The notes beneath the pieces were generated by a model. The model saw nothing but the letters and a program-made list of their open reading frames with translations, did not search any database and was not told the DNA's origin. This document shows positions 1 through 5,857 of a stretch of 5,948 nucleotides of DNA, one piece after another (position 1 is the stretch's first letter; every line of letters starts with the position of its first letter). Position numbers and translations under genes: made by a program. The stretch is from Lentisphaeria bacterium (GTDB lineage Bacteria; Verrucomicrobiota; Lentisphaeria; Oligosphaerales; Oligosphaeraceae), in assembly GCA_024405235.1 (NCBI GenBank), contig JAKSPA010000115.1:1-5948 (forward strand). The letters are read 5' to 3'.

Positions 1-1585
1 AGACGGCACCAAACCATACATCCATTGCCCTCTGGACAAGAATTTTCTGGAATACATTGCGAAGGCTGTGCGCATCGCTGCCGAAGAACATCCGGATTTC
101 ATCATGCTGGATGACGATACACGCGCGCTGACAGGACGCGGCGGATGCTTCTGTCCGCTCCATCTCAGCGCCTTCAATGAAATCGTCGATGGAAACTACA
201 ACGCTGCCGAATTGTACGAAGCGATAAAGAAGGACGACAAGCTCGCGCGCCGATGGGACGATTTTCAGCAAGGCGCCTTCCTGACGCTTGCGAAGACCGT
301 GCGCGGCAGCATCGATGCCGTCGATCCGAAGATTCCAGGAATGTACTGCTGCTGCTATGGTGATGTCCGCCATGCGAAGAAGATGGGGCAGATTCTTGCG
401 GCAGAGGGACAGACGCCGATCGTCCGCATCAACAATGCACTCTATCTTCAGGACAGCGAGAAGGCTCTGCCCAGATGGATGTACAAGACTGCCATACAGG
501 TTTCGGCGTTGGACGATTGCATTGTGCTTGCCGAGACGGACACCTGTCCGCAGAAACGCTACGCGACCTCCTATCAGATGCTCCACACACAATATTCATG
601 GAGCCTGCTGAATGGCTGCTCAGGCGGCAAGTTGTGGGTCACCAGCCTGTTGTTCAATCCTGCCAATGGCGTCTATTATCGGAAAAAGCTTGCGCATTTC
701 CATGGATTCTACGACGAAGTCGCCCGCATGCGTCCTGAATTCCAGGGCTTCATAGAGCCCATGCCGCAGGAATCGCCATTCAATGCGGTCGATGCGCCTG
801 GCGGCTACTATCCCCAAACGCTTGGAGGCGATGTGATTGCGCGCCTTGGGCTGCCTTTCGCATACAGTAAGAAAATAGCCTCTGACAACATTGTCGTTCT
901 GACCGGAAGCATCGTGCCTTTCTTTTCGGATGCCGAATTGACGAAGTTCCTCGCAGGACGAGTCTTTCTGGAAGGAGAGGCCGCTGTAGCACTCTCCAAA
1001 CGCGGCTTCGACAATCTGACAGGCTGTACGGCGTCGGTCTGGAATCTTCCTGCGGTGACGTTCGAAGTCAGCAATGGCTCGGATGAACGACTTGAAGCGT
1101 CTTATCCCGTGCTGCTGAAACCGCAGCAGGACGCAGAAGTCCTCTCGATGCTTCATCATGCCGCTTTTTCATTGGCCAAGGATAGCACGCCTCTGGCTCC
1201 AGGAGCTGTCTATTTCAGGAACAGCCTCGGCGGAGAGGTCATCAGTTTCTACGGCAAGATGGGCGAATTCAATCTCGGAACTGGTCTGTTCGGCATGCTT
1301 GATGTCAAATTCAAGGAGCGTCTCGTGCAGTGGTACCATCCTGAAATATGGTATTCTGAGGATGCGCCTGTCACATTGCACTGTTTCATGGACAGAGGAA
1401 ACCGCACGCTCTGCGTTCTGAATCGCGGATTGGATACGTTGGAGGGCTTGCCTTTGAACGGCTTGGGCGACAGAAAGGAAATACAGATGCTCCAGCCAGA
1501 TGGCTCCTGGAAGAATGTGACGGTCATCGGTCAGACGATACAATGCAATATCTCAGCAATGGACATAGCCTTCTTCAGACTGTGA
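1..1585 (+). CDS. putative glycoside hydrolase (TIM-barrel, GH42/beta-galactosidase-like), 5' end missing
   Basis: The reading frame is open from base 2, so the gene starts upstream of the window. The GTG at 68 is an internal Val codon and not a convincing start, because the frame before it continues in the same protein-like style (KPYIHCPLDKNFLEY). About 527 residues are visible, ending in TGA at 1583-1585. Counting from codon 68, an acidic motif LDDDTR (residues 14-19) is followed by GGCFCP (25-30). This pairing is familiar from TIM-barrel hydrolases distantly like GH42. Further on, AETDTCPQKR (155-164) has a Glu (156) that could be the nucleophile, followed by a tryptophan-containing LLNGCSGGKLW stretch. 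The last 130 or so residues look like a beta-rich accessory domain (FMDRGNRTLCVLNRG). The likely role is cleavage of a beta-linked sugar, possibly outside the cytoplasm, but the N-terminus that would show a signal peptide is absent. The family assignment comes from motif style only. The catalytic residues and substrate are inferred. Confidence 0.6.
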   Translation, partial: DGTKPYIHCPLDKNFLEYIAKAVRIAAEEHPDFIMLDDDTRALTGRGGCFCPLHLSAFNEIVDGNYNAAELYEAIKKDDKLARRWDDFQQGAFLTLAKTVRGSIDAVDPKIPGMYCCCYGDVRHAKKMGQILAAEGQTPIVRINNALYLQDSEKALPRWMYKTAIQVSALDDCIVLAETDTCPQKRYATSYQMLHTQYSWSLLNGCSGGKLWVTSLLFNPANGVYYRKKLAHFHGFYDEVARMRPEFQGFIEPMPQESPFNAVDAPGGYYPQTLGGDVIARLGLPFAYSKKIASDNIVVLTGSIVPFFSDAELTKFLAGRVFLEGEAAVALSKRGFDNLTGCTASVWNLPAVTFEVSNGSDERLEASYPVLLKPQQDAEVLSMLHHAAFSLAKDSTPLAPGAVYFRNSLGGEVISFYGKMGEFNLGTGLFGMLDVKFKERLVQWYHPEIWYSEDAPVTLHCFMDRGNRTLCVLNRGLDTLEGLPLNGLGDRKEIQMLQPDGSWKNVTVIGQTIQCNISAMDIAFFRL

Positions 1586-1630
1586 TATGCAATCTGACAT
1601 GAAATCGCAGGAAGATGGACGGTCTTGTCT
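1586..1630. other. convergent intergenic gap (45 bp)
   Basis: This is the spacer between the stop of the plus-strand hydrolase gene and the TAA stop of the minus-strand MFS gene. I looked for a bidirectional terminator. The best pairing is a weak AAGA/TCTT match around 1612-1626, with no GC-rich stem and no T-run, so no intrinsic terminator can be supported here. Confidence 0.5.
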
Positions 1631-2890
1631 TTAGGCGGTTTTCTTCGGCAGTTTGGCGCGGAAGGAAGAGACGAGCGCGATAAAGGCCAGTCCTCCAAGT
1701 AGGATGAAAAGCGTCATATATGCCGCTGGGGGATATATCCCGTTGGCGGATTCCTTTGCAAATGATTTCAGGACAGCGCTGGCGATGTTTCCGCAGACGG
1801 CTATTAGGACGAAGGCTGCGAAATTCAGCATGGACAGCGAAAGGCTGACGTATTTTTCGGGATAGAGTCCCTTGATTATTCCGCCATAGAGCGAGAAGCC
1901 GCCGGCAGGAATCGCGCAGATGAAATAGGCTGCGGTCAGCAGAATGGGCGCCAGCGATGTTGTCGCATTCTGCTGCTTGAGCACGAATGCGTATGCGCCA
2001 AGAAGGGTTCCGAAAAGTGTAAGGCTTGCATATAGCACCGCAAGAAATTTCCTGTGGCAGCCGAAGAGCTTCTGTATGAATCCCGCAAGTAGATTCTGAA
2101 TTGCGGTAAGGCACGCCAGCATGGTTATGATTCCAGAGGCCGCATAGCGGCTCATTCCCATGCTGTCCTCAAGCGCCTTCTGCCCGACTCCTGTAAGAAT
2201 GGCATAGTATATGCCGAAGCCTATGGAACTGACAAAGAAGATGCGCAGGCCATCGGCTGATGAGAATACGGCGCGAAGGCCGCCGGCTGCCGTGCCTGGC
2301 AGAATCGGTTTCAGCGTGCCTTTCTTGAGGCACCAGATCGACAGCATTGCTAGCGCGGATGGAAGCGCGCATGCCAGCATGACTGGACGCCAGCTGAAAT
2401 GCTCTACCAGCCAGACGGTCGGGAGGCCGCCTGCAATCGGACCAAGGTAGCCTATGAAGAGTACGACGCCAAGCACTGTTGTGAAATTCTTTGGGAAAAG
2501 ATCGTTGATGAGTTTGATATGGCATACGAAAATCAATCAAGCGCCAAAGCCTGTCAGCGCCCGCGCGAACATCATAGAATATGGACCTGGCACCATCGGG
2601 ACGATCAGCAAGCAAAGCGCGAAAAGGCTTCCGCCGACGAGTATTATTCTGACGCCGCCGCAGCGGTCGGAGAAGAGGCCGAGGGCAAATTGGCTTAGCG
2701 CGTACGCGTACATATATACGGAGCCTATGGCCGTCAGCAGTGCGGCGCTGCAGCCGAAATCCGTCTGCAGCGCGGAGAATGTCGCTCCAGGCACAAGTAC
2801 TTTGCTCATGCTGGAGAAAAAACTGATTAGCACGCTGAAGGCGAAGATCGCCATGAGTTTTGCGTTGTTTGATGAAGATGACTTATCCAT
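1631..2890 (-). pseudogene. MFS transporter, interrupted by an in-frame TGA
   Basis: Read through the stop, this is a 419-codon major facilitator superfamily permease, a normal length for a 12-helix member. The N-terminal part (residues 1-117) has hydrophobic helices near 12-33, 49-70 and 81-101. The cytoplasmic loop between TM2 and TM3 holds the MFS motif A (GLFSDRCGGVR, residues 71-81). TM4 begins with the motif-B-like RALTGFGA, then codon 118 is TGA (2539-2537). The same frame continues with LIFVCHIKLINDLFP and further helices to TAA at 1633-1631. The family normally has Gly at the TGA position (GFGAG), so GGA to TGA is a one-base change. Without recoding, the product would stop inside TM4, and a separate C-terminal fragment could only start at the TTG at 2536. 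The gene is third in the operon, 21 bp after the kinase stop, with no visible Shine-Dalgarno before ATG 2890. A role in importing a sugar or peptide-like substrate is inferred from the neighbours. A sequencing error is also possible. Confidence 0.85.
2537..2539 (-). other. in-frame TGA stop inside the MFS gene
   Basis: The codon at 2539-2537 on the minus strand reads TGA, between Ala117 (GCT) and Leu119 (TTG). The frame is unchanged on both sides, so this is a point nonsense change and not a frameshift. The neighbouring M20 gene uses TGA as a genuine stop, in an ATGA overlap, and the hydrolase gene also ends in TGA. Genome-wide reassignment of UGA (for example to Gly) is therefore unlikely. 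Confidence 0.9.
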
Positions 2891-2911
2891 AGGGAATTGG
2901 AACGGGATGTG

Positions 2912-3946
2912 CTAATCGTCGGCTAAACGGCCTGCCGAAAAGACGGAATGCATGGCGCAGACCATCGCTGACAAGAATAAAGAGAAGCGTGCACGAAAAT
3001 TGCGACAGAAAGACTCCAGCGCTATATCCTGTTCAAGAAGCTTCCGCATACCGTCAAGAGAGCATAACTGCGTGCCTTCGCGTGAGATAGAGTCGCCTGC
3101 TGCGCATACGCCATAGCGCAGGATCTCAGGCAGCGAAAGGCCCTTCTCTAGGGCCATGCACATGCCCGCGATGACTGAGTCGCCCGCACCCTGAATGGAA
3201 CGCACGGCGACTTTCGGAGGACGGCATCGCCAGGCTTCCGCGCCGTTCGTGATGTATGCGCCTTGCGAACCGAGACTGACGCAGAGGATTTCAAGCCCGA
3301 ATTGCTTCGCTATCTTACGCGCCTCTATGTCAAGCGCTTCCACGCTTTCGACATTGCATTGGAATGTCTCCTGAAATTCGTGGATATTCGGTTTGAGAAT
3401 GTCGACACCACCTTCAAGCGCCTTGAGAAGCATGCTCTTTTCCGCATCCACAACAATTCTGCATGCGGACGAAGCCTTCCGAACCGCCTTGACGCAGCGC
3501 AAATAGAAGTCGCTGCCGAGGCCTTCTGGAAGACTGCCAGAGAGCGTGATAGCCGTGCTCTTTGGCGCTCGGCGCTGCAGTGCTTCCAGAAGCCTCTCGC
3601 CAACGGAAACTTCCACGCCGCTGCCGTATTCGTTGATCTCAATCGTGTGCGAGATCGATTTGTCGAATATCTTGTAGCAGGTTCTAAGGCGGCCCGGAGC
3701 GGGAATGAATTCGTATTCGAAGCCCTTGGCGGCAAGCACTTCCGACATGGCATTCTCATCGTCTTGGAATGACACTGCCAGCGCGCAGGTTTCAACGCCA
3801 AGCCCCTGCAGCGCGGCCGAAACATTGATCCCCTTGCCGCCGAGATCGGAGCGAAGCACCCGCACGCGATTCATCTTGTAGATGTCGAATTTTTCGATTT
3901 CAAGAGTGCGGTCGAAGCATGGGTTCGGAGTCAGTGTGGTAATCAT
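2912..3946 (-). CDS. PfkB-family sugar kinase, 1-phosphofructokinase / tagatose-6-phosphate kinase type
   Basis: This is a ribokinase-like ATP-dependent kinase of 344 residues. I place the start at ATG 3946 (MITTLTPNPCFDRT), the usual family N-terminus. The frame is open further upstream to 4009, but those 21 residues lie inside the M20 gene and do not look like the family. Visible motifs are TPNP..D (residues 6-12), the first PfkB signature LGGKGINVSAAL (35-46), IEINEYG (102-108), LSGSLPEG near 135-142, LKPNIHE (184-190), VSLGSQGA (223-230) and GAGDS (253-257) with the catalytic-base Asp256. This subgroup phosphorylates fructose-1-P or tagatose-6-P to a bisphosphate in the cytoplasm; the exact substrate is not readable here. 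The start overlaps the M20 stop as ATGA (3946-3943), implying translational coupling. The family core ends near residue 308. About 35 extra residues follow, with a hydrophobic run near 321-337, before the TAG at 2914-2912. Confidence 0.9.
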   Translation of the reverse strand: MITTLTPNPCFDRTLEIEKFDIYKMNRVRVLRSDLGGKGINVSAALQGLGVETCALAVSFQDDENAMSEVLAAKGFEYEFIPAPGRLRTCYKIFDKSISHTIEINEYGSGVEVSVGERLLEALQRRAPKSTAITLSGSLPEGLGSDFYLRCVKAVRKASSACRIVVDAEKSMLLKALEGGVDILKPNIHEFQETFQCNVESVEALDIEARKIAKQFGLEILCVSLGSQGAYITNGAEAWRCRPPKVAVRSIQGAGDSVIAGMCMALEKGLSLPEILRYGVCAAGDSISREGTQLCSLDGMRKLLEQDIALESFCRNFRARFSLFLSAMVCAMHSVFSAGRLADD

Positions 3947-5022
3947 AGCGCTTTGACGAATTCCGAGTAGATGCTGAGGGCTCTGTCGTAGTCGCTTAGG
4001 TCGAGCCATTCGCCAGCGCTGTGTATGTTGCCGTGACGCATTCCATCGATGATTATGGGAAGTTCAGGGTATTTTAACGCTATATGCCTTGCATCTGTGG
4101 CGCCATCCATGCGGAAGAAGGAAATTTCTGAACCGCTGATTCTTGAGGCGATTGCCTTGAGCTCCTGCAGAAACGCGCTTGATTCGTCGCAGAAAACTGG
4201 CACGCAACTACTTTTTATGACTACGTCCTCCAGGCCGGTGATCTCCTGTATTTTTCTGACAATCTTCTCTTTGCTGTCTGGATCGACATAGCGGATGTTC
4301 AGATGCATGGTGGCGGTTTCTGGTATCACGTTGCTTGCTGGCGGGAAAGTGTCTACGCCGGTGGCTGCAAGCGAGTCTTTCCAGTTGTCGTCGCCGGTAG
4401 GCTGCTGCCACGCATCCAGAAGCTTTGCGTATGATTTCACGAGCCTGTCGAGTGCATTGTCCGCCAGCCATGGCATGGCGGTATGGCCGCTCCTGCCATG
4501 GGCGGTCAGATCGATATGGAGCACGCCTTTTTCCGCCGTGCCTATCGCATTCCTGCTCCACGTGTCTAGAATCACAGCGCCTTTGCTGGCCTTGTAGCCG
4601 CGCTCGAGCATCTCTGCTGTGGTTCTTCCGCCGCCCTCTTCGTCAGTCGTGAAGATTGCCGCCGCTGAGCGGCCTGGATTCTCCACAAGAATCTGTGCGA
4701 TGCAGACAACGTGGTTCAGGCAGTCGCCTGCGCCGCGTCCGTAGAGCAGACCGTCCTTTTCCAATGGAATGCCTTGATCTGGAGTGCTTAGTGGAACCAC
4801 GTCCAAATGCGCATTGAAGAGCACGGCGCTCTCCTTGCCTTCGGGAAGGCAGGAGGCATATAGCGTATTGCGGCCGTTTATCTCTTCGCGAACAACGCGG
4901 ACGTCATGCGACAGCAGAAACGTCTCCAGCAGTGCCGACGCGCGATTGACAGCTGCAATGTCGGCAGTGATAGGCCTGCATGCTATCAGACTCTTCAGAA
5001 GATCAAGATATTCGGATTTCAT
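3943..5022 (-). CDS. M20-family zinc metallopeptidase / amidohydrolase
   Basis: This 359-residue protein has the full di-metal site of the M20 family. HLDVVP gives the metal ligand His72 and catalytic-support Asp74. The bridging ligand is Asp100 in GRGAGD. TTDEEGGG gives the general base Glu128 and ligand Glu129. Asp153 in ILDTW is the terminal ligand, 24 residues after Glu129, and His334 in GNIHSAGEWL is the last ligand. The SGHTAMP motif (178-184) and the region after it form the lid or dimer domain, and NIRYVD (242-247) lies at its end. The length matches single-chain cytoplasmic members, and no signal peptide is seen. M20 enzymes cut peptides, N-acyl amino acids or other amides. Asp rather than Glu at position 153 is more usual in aminopeptidase and dipeptidase members such as PepT, so I lean to peptidase, with low certainty. 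It is the first gene of the operon. ATG 5022 is preceded by no visible Shine-Dalgarno. Its TGA stop overlaps the kinase start. Confidence 0.92.
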   Translation of the reverse strand: MKSEYLDLLKSLIACRPITADIAAVNRASALLETFLLSHDVRVVREEINGRNTLYASCLPEGKESAVLFNAHLDVVPLSTPDQGIPLEKDGLLYGRGAGDCLNHVVCIAQILVENPGRSAAAIFTTDEEGGGRTTAEMLERGYKASKGAVILDTWSRNAIGTAEKGVLHIDLTAHGRSGHTAMPWLADNALDRLVKSYAKLLDAWQQPTGDDNWKDSLAATGVDTFPPASNVIPETATMHLNIRYVDPDSKEKIVRKIQEITGLEDVVIKSSCVPVFCDESSAFLQELKAIASRISGSEISFFRMDGATDARHIALKYPELPIIIDGMRHGNIHSAGEWLDLSDYDRALSIYSEFVKAL

Positions 5023-5142
5023 TGGTGAAAGTGTTTAACCTGTTATGTGTGAATCTCTTGCGTAGGATTTGTTCTCTTAGATCGCCTTTGGTGCGGCGGA
5101 GAGTCTTCTGAAATCAGTCCAAACGACTAGGAGATTTTGGAT

Positions 5143-5171
5143 AATATAACAGTTAGGGCAGGTGGTGTTTC
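5143..5171 (-). promoter_or_regulatory. possible promoter of the M20-kinase-MFS operon
   Basis: On the minus strand a TATATT hexamer (5148-5143), inside the longer TTATATTAT, lies 17 bp after GAAACA (5171-5166), a poor -35 with three of six consensus bases. The leader to ATG 5022 would be about 110 nt. This is the best -10-like element upstream of the operon, but the -35 is weak and the true promoter may differ, especially if the host uses other sigma-factor preferences. Confidence 0.25.
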
Positions 5172-5175
5172 TTCC

Positions 5176-5328
5176 ATGGCAGATGTGCTATTTGAGTTTG
5201 ATAGATATTATTTGATGCCAAAGCTGAAAATGGAAAGTTAAGTTTATGTTTCCGAGCGGGACGACATTGCGCAAATGATTCAATACGGTGTCTCCGTCAT
5301 GAAAAAAGCGAAAGTACATTTTTGGTGA
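5176..5328 (+). pseudogene. possible decayed small reading frame
   Basis: ATG 5176 opens a 21-codon frame (MADVLFEFDRYYLMPKLKMES) ending in TAA at 5239-5241. An AGGTGG (5160-5165) sits 10 bp before the ATG and could serve as a ribosome site. After the TAA the same frame stays open for another 28 codons (VYVSERDDIAQMIQYGVSVM and on), ending in TGA at 5326-5328. Both halves look protein-like, so this may be a small gene split by one stop or the remnant of a larger one. I do not recognise a family. Frames this short arise easily by chance, hence the low confidence. Confidence 0.2.
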
Positions 5329-5340
5329 ACGTTATGTTTC

Positions 5341-5414
5341 CCAAGAGGGTAGGAATTAAGCCGCGTTGGGCGCCACCCAATGCGACAGAACGGGCGTTCA
5401 CGCCGCCCTCTTGG
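5341..5414. other. possible three-way-junction structured element
   Basis: CCAAGAGGG (5341-5349) and CCCTCTTGG (5406-5414) are perfect 9-bp complements that could form an outer stem. Between them lie two local hairpins. The first pairs GCGTTGGG (5363-5370) with CCCAATGC (5376-5383), eight pairs including one G-U, around a 5-nt loop. The second pairs GGCG (5393-5396) with CGCC (5401-5404) around TTCA. The nested arrangement of a closing stem with two internal hairpins is what a folded RNA would show, on either strand. It matches no riboswitch or ribozyme consensus that I can recall. It could equally be a palindromic DNA repeat. There is no T-run beside it, so it is not a simple terminator. Confidence 0.45.
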
Positions 5415-5422
5415 CGCCGCAG

Positions 5423-5440
5423 TCCATACCCTTTTATGGA
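5423..5440. repeat. small inverted repeat (6-bp hairpin)
   Basis: TCCATA (5423-5428) pairs with TATGGA (5435-5440) around a 6-nt loop CCCTTT. It sits 8 bp after the possible three-way-junction element and may be part of the same structured block. Confidence 0.4.
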
Positions 5441-5463
5441 ACATAGCTTTTGTGAAAATGCGT

Positions 5464-5548
5464 CAGAAATGGCCAATTTAGGGCCTTGTTGCCGTTTAGG
5501 TATTATTATACGCAAAAGGGGGTGGACATGCCTTCTTGGCCATTTCTG
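5464..5548. repeat. perfect 13-bp inverted repeat with 59-bp spacer
   Basis: CAGAAATGGCCAA (5464-5476) is exactly complementary to TTGGCCATTTCTG (5536-5548). A further CG/CG pair can extend the stem outward beyond a small internal loop (5461-5462 with 5551-5552). The spacer holds a TATTATTATA run (5501-5510) that reads TATAAT on the minus strand. A 13-bp perfect match at this distance is unlikely by chance. It could be the long stem of an RNA, the ends of a small insertion, or a protein-binding palindrome. Confidence 0.6.
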
Positions 5549-5556
5549 TGCGTTCT

Positions 5557-5622
5557 ACGCGATTTTGGCATTTTTTACATGCGATTTTTGGCTCCCGCGG
5601 ACGCGATTTTGGACAAAATTCA
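5557..5622 (+). repeat. three direct repeats on an exact 22-bp period
   Basis: ACGCGATTTTGG occurs identically at 5557-5568 and 5601-5612. A near copy, ATGCGATTTTTGG, starts at 5579. The three starts are spaced exactly 22 bp apart, about two helical turns, so the conserved cores fall on the same DNA face. The other bases of each unit are not conserved. Such phased short repeats can be binding sites for a repressor or an initiator, or traces of tandem duplication. Confidence 0.55.
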
Positions 5623-5641
5623 GCGAACTGGCTGTTTTGAC

Positions 5642-5671
5642 TTTTTTGGGGGGGAGTTTTGGGAGTTTTGG
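5642..5671 (+). repeat. G/T-rich tandem repeat
   Basis: A run of six T and seven G (5642-5654) runs into two adjacent copies of GGGAGTTTT (5652-5660 and 5661-5669), followed by GG. The strand asymmetry (T and G only, apart from two A) is striking against the surroundings. Several G-runs could support a G-quadruplex with short T-rich loops. Replication slippage is a simple explanation for the duplication. Confidence 0.5.
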
Positions 5672-5771
5672 TCCATAATTCATACAGTTAAGCAATCTCT
5701 CTATGGTAAATGTATTTTCACCTCTACATAAAAGACGAAGCGGACGATGAAAATGCAAAGACAATCATTTT

Positions 5772-5792
5772 TTTCAAGAAAGCGACTTGAAA
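5772..5792 (+). promoter_or_regulatory. inverted repeat covering the -35 of the tRNA promoter
   Basis: TTTCAAG (5772-5778) and CTTGAAA (5786-5792) form a perfect 7-bp inverted repeat around a 7-nt centre. The right arm contains the TTGAAA proposed as the -35 hexamer of the tRNA promoter. It could be an operator or a chance palindrome. The T-run lies before the stem, so it is not a plus-strand terminator. Confidence 0.25.
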
Positions 5793-5814
5793 TCCTGAAA
5801 ACTATGCTTAAATT
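5787..5814 (+). promoter_or_regulatory. probable promoter of tRNA-Arg
   Basis: TTGAAA (5787-5792, five of six consensus bases) is followed after 16 bp by TAAATT (5809-5814, four of six). This would start a transcript near 5820 with a 5' leader of about 38 nt before the tRNA, a normal length for a precursor trimmed by RNase P. No alternative better pair was found close to the tRNA. Confidence 0.4.
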
Positions 5815-5857
5815 ATGTGCCGCAACGATTCTCAGAGATGAAATCAATGCTTTCAGT

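Larger units (their letters stand above)
5023..5857. other. 835-bp intergenic region, repeat-rich on its right side
   Basis: No convincing protein gene lies between the M20 start and the tRNA. The left part (about 5023-5330) is AT-rich and may carry the operon promoter and a decayed small reading frame. The right part (about 5341-5671) is packed with inverted and direct repeats, listed separately. Open frames of 118 codons (plus, 5322-5678) and 72 codons (minus, 5515-5297) cross this repeat block. Both have compositions typical of chance translation (many Trp, Arg, Phe or Gly runs), neither resembles a family I know, and I do not call them as genes. The last stretch (5672-5857) is AT-rich and leads into the tRNA promoter. 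Confidence 0.6.

Noticed and set aside
620..1159. 179-codon minus-strand open frame inside the hydrolase gene
   Set aside because: It is antisense to the long plus-strand coding frame, rich in Arg, His and Cys as typical of reverse-frame shadows, with no domain visible.
1586..1630. bidirectional terminator between convergent genes
   Set aside because: Only a 4-bp pairing without GC-rich stem or T-run is visible.
2537..2539. UGA reassigned to glycine (as in some candidate-phyla bacteria)
   Set aside because: The M20 gene ends at a TGA that fits a coupled start, and the hydrolase also ends at TGA. Reading these as sense would run the proteins into unrelated sequence.
3263..3772. 169-codon plus-strand open frame inside the kinase gene
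   Set aside because: It is antisense to a clearly conserved PfkB gene with all motifs intact, so it is a shadow frame.
3947..4009. 21-residue upstream extension of the kinase
   Set aside because: The extension lies in the M20 coding region and precedes the canonical MITTLTPNP start. The ATGA overlap at 3943-3946 explains initiation better.
5297..5515. 72-codon open frame on the minus strand
   Set aside because: It overlaps the structured block on the opposite strand of another chance frame, with no ribosome site and no recognisable domain.
5557..5622. CRISPR array
   Set aside because: Only a 12-bp core is shared, the period is 22 bp and there are three units. Repeats and spacers of normal CRISPR length are absent and no cas gene is present.
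5322..5678. 118-codon open frame on the plus strand across the repeat block
   Set aside because: It runs through every inverted and direct repeat, has an odd Trp/Phe/Arg/Gly-rich composition, ends in the G/T tract, and resembles no family I know. A chance frame in structured DNA is more likely.
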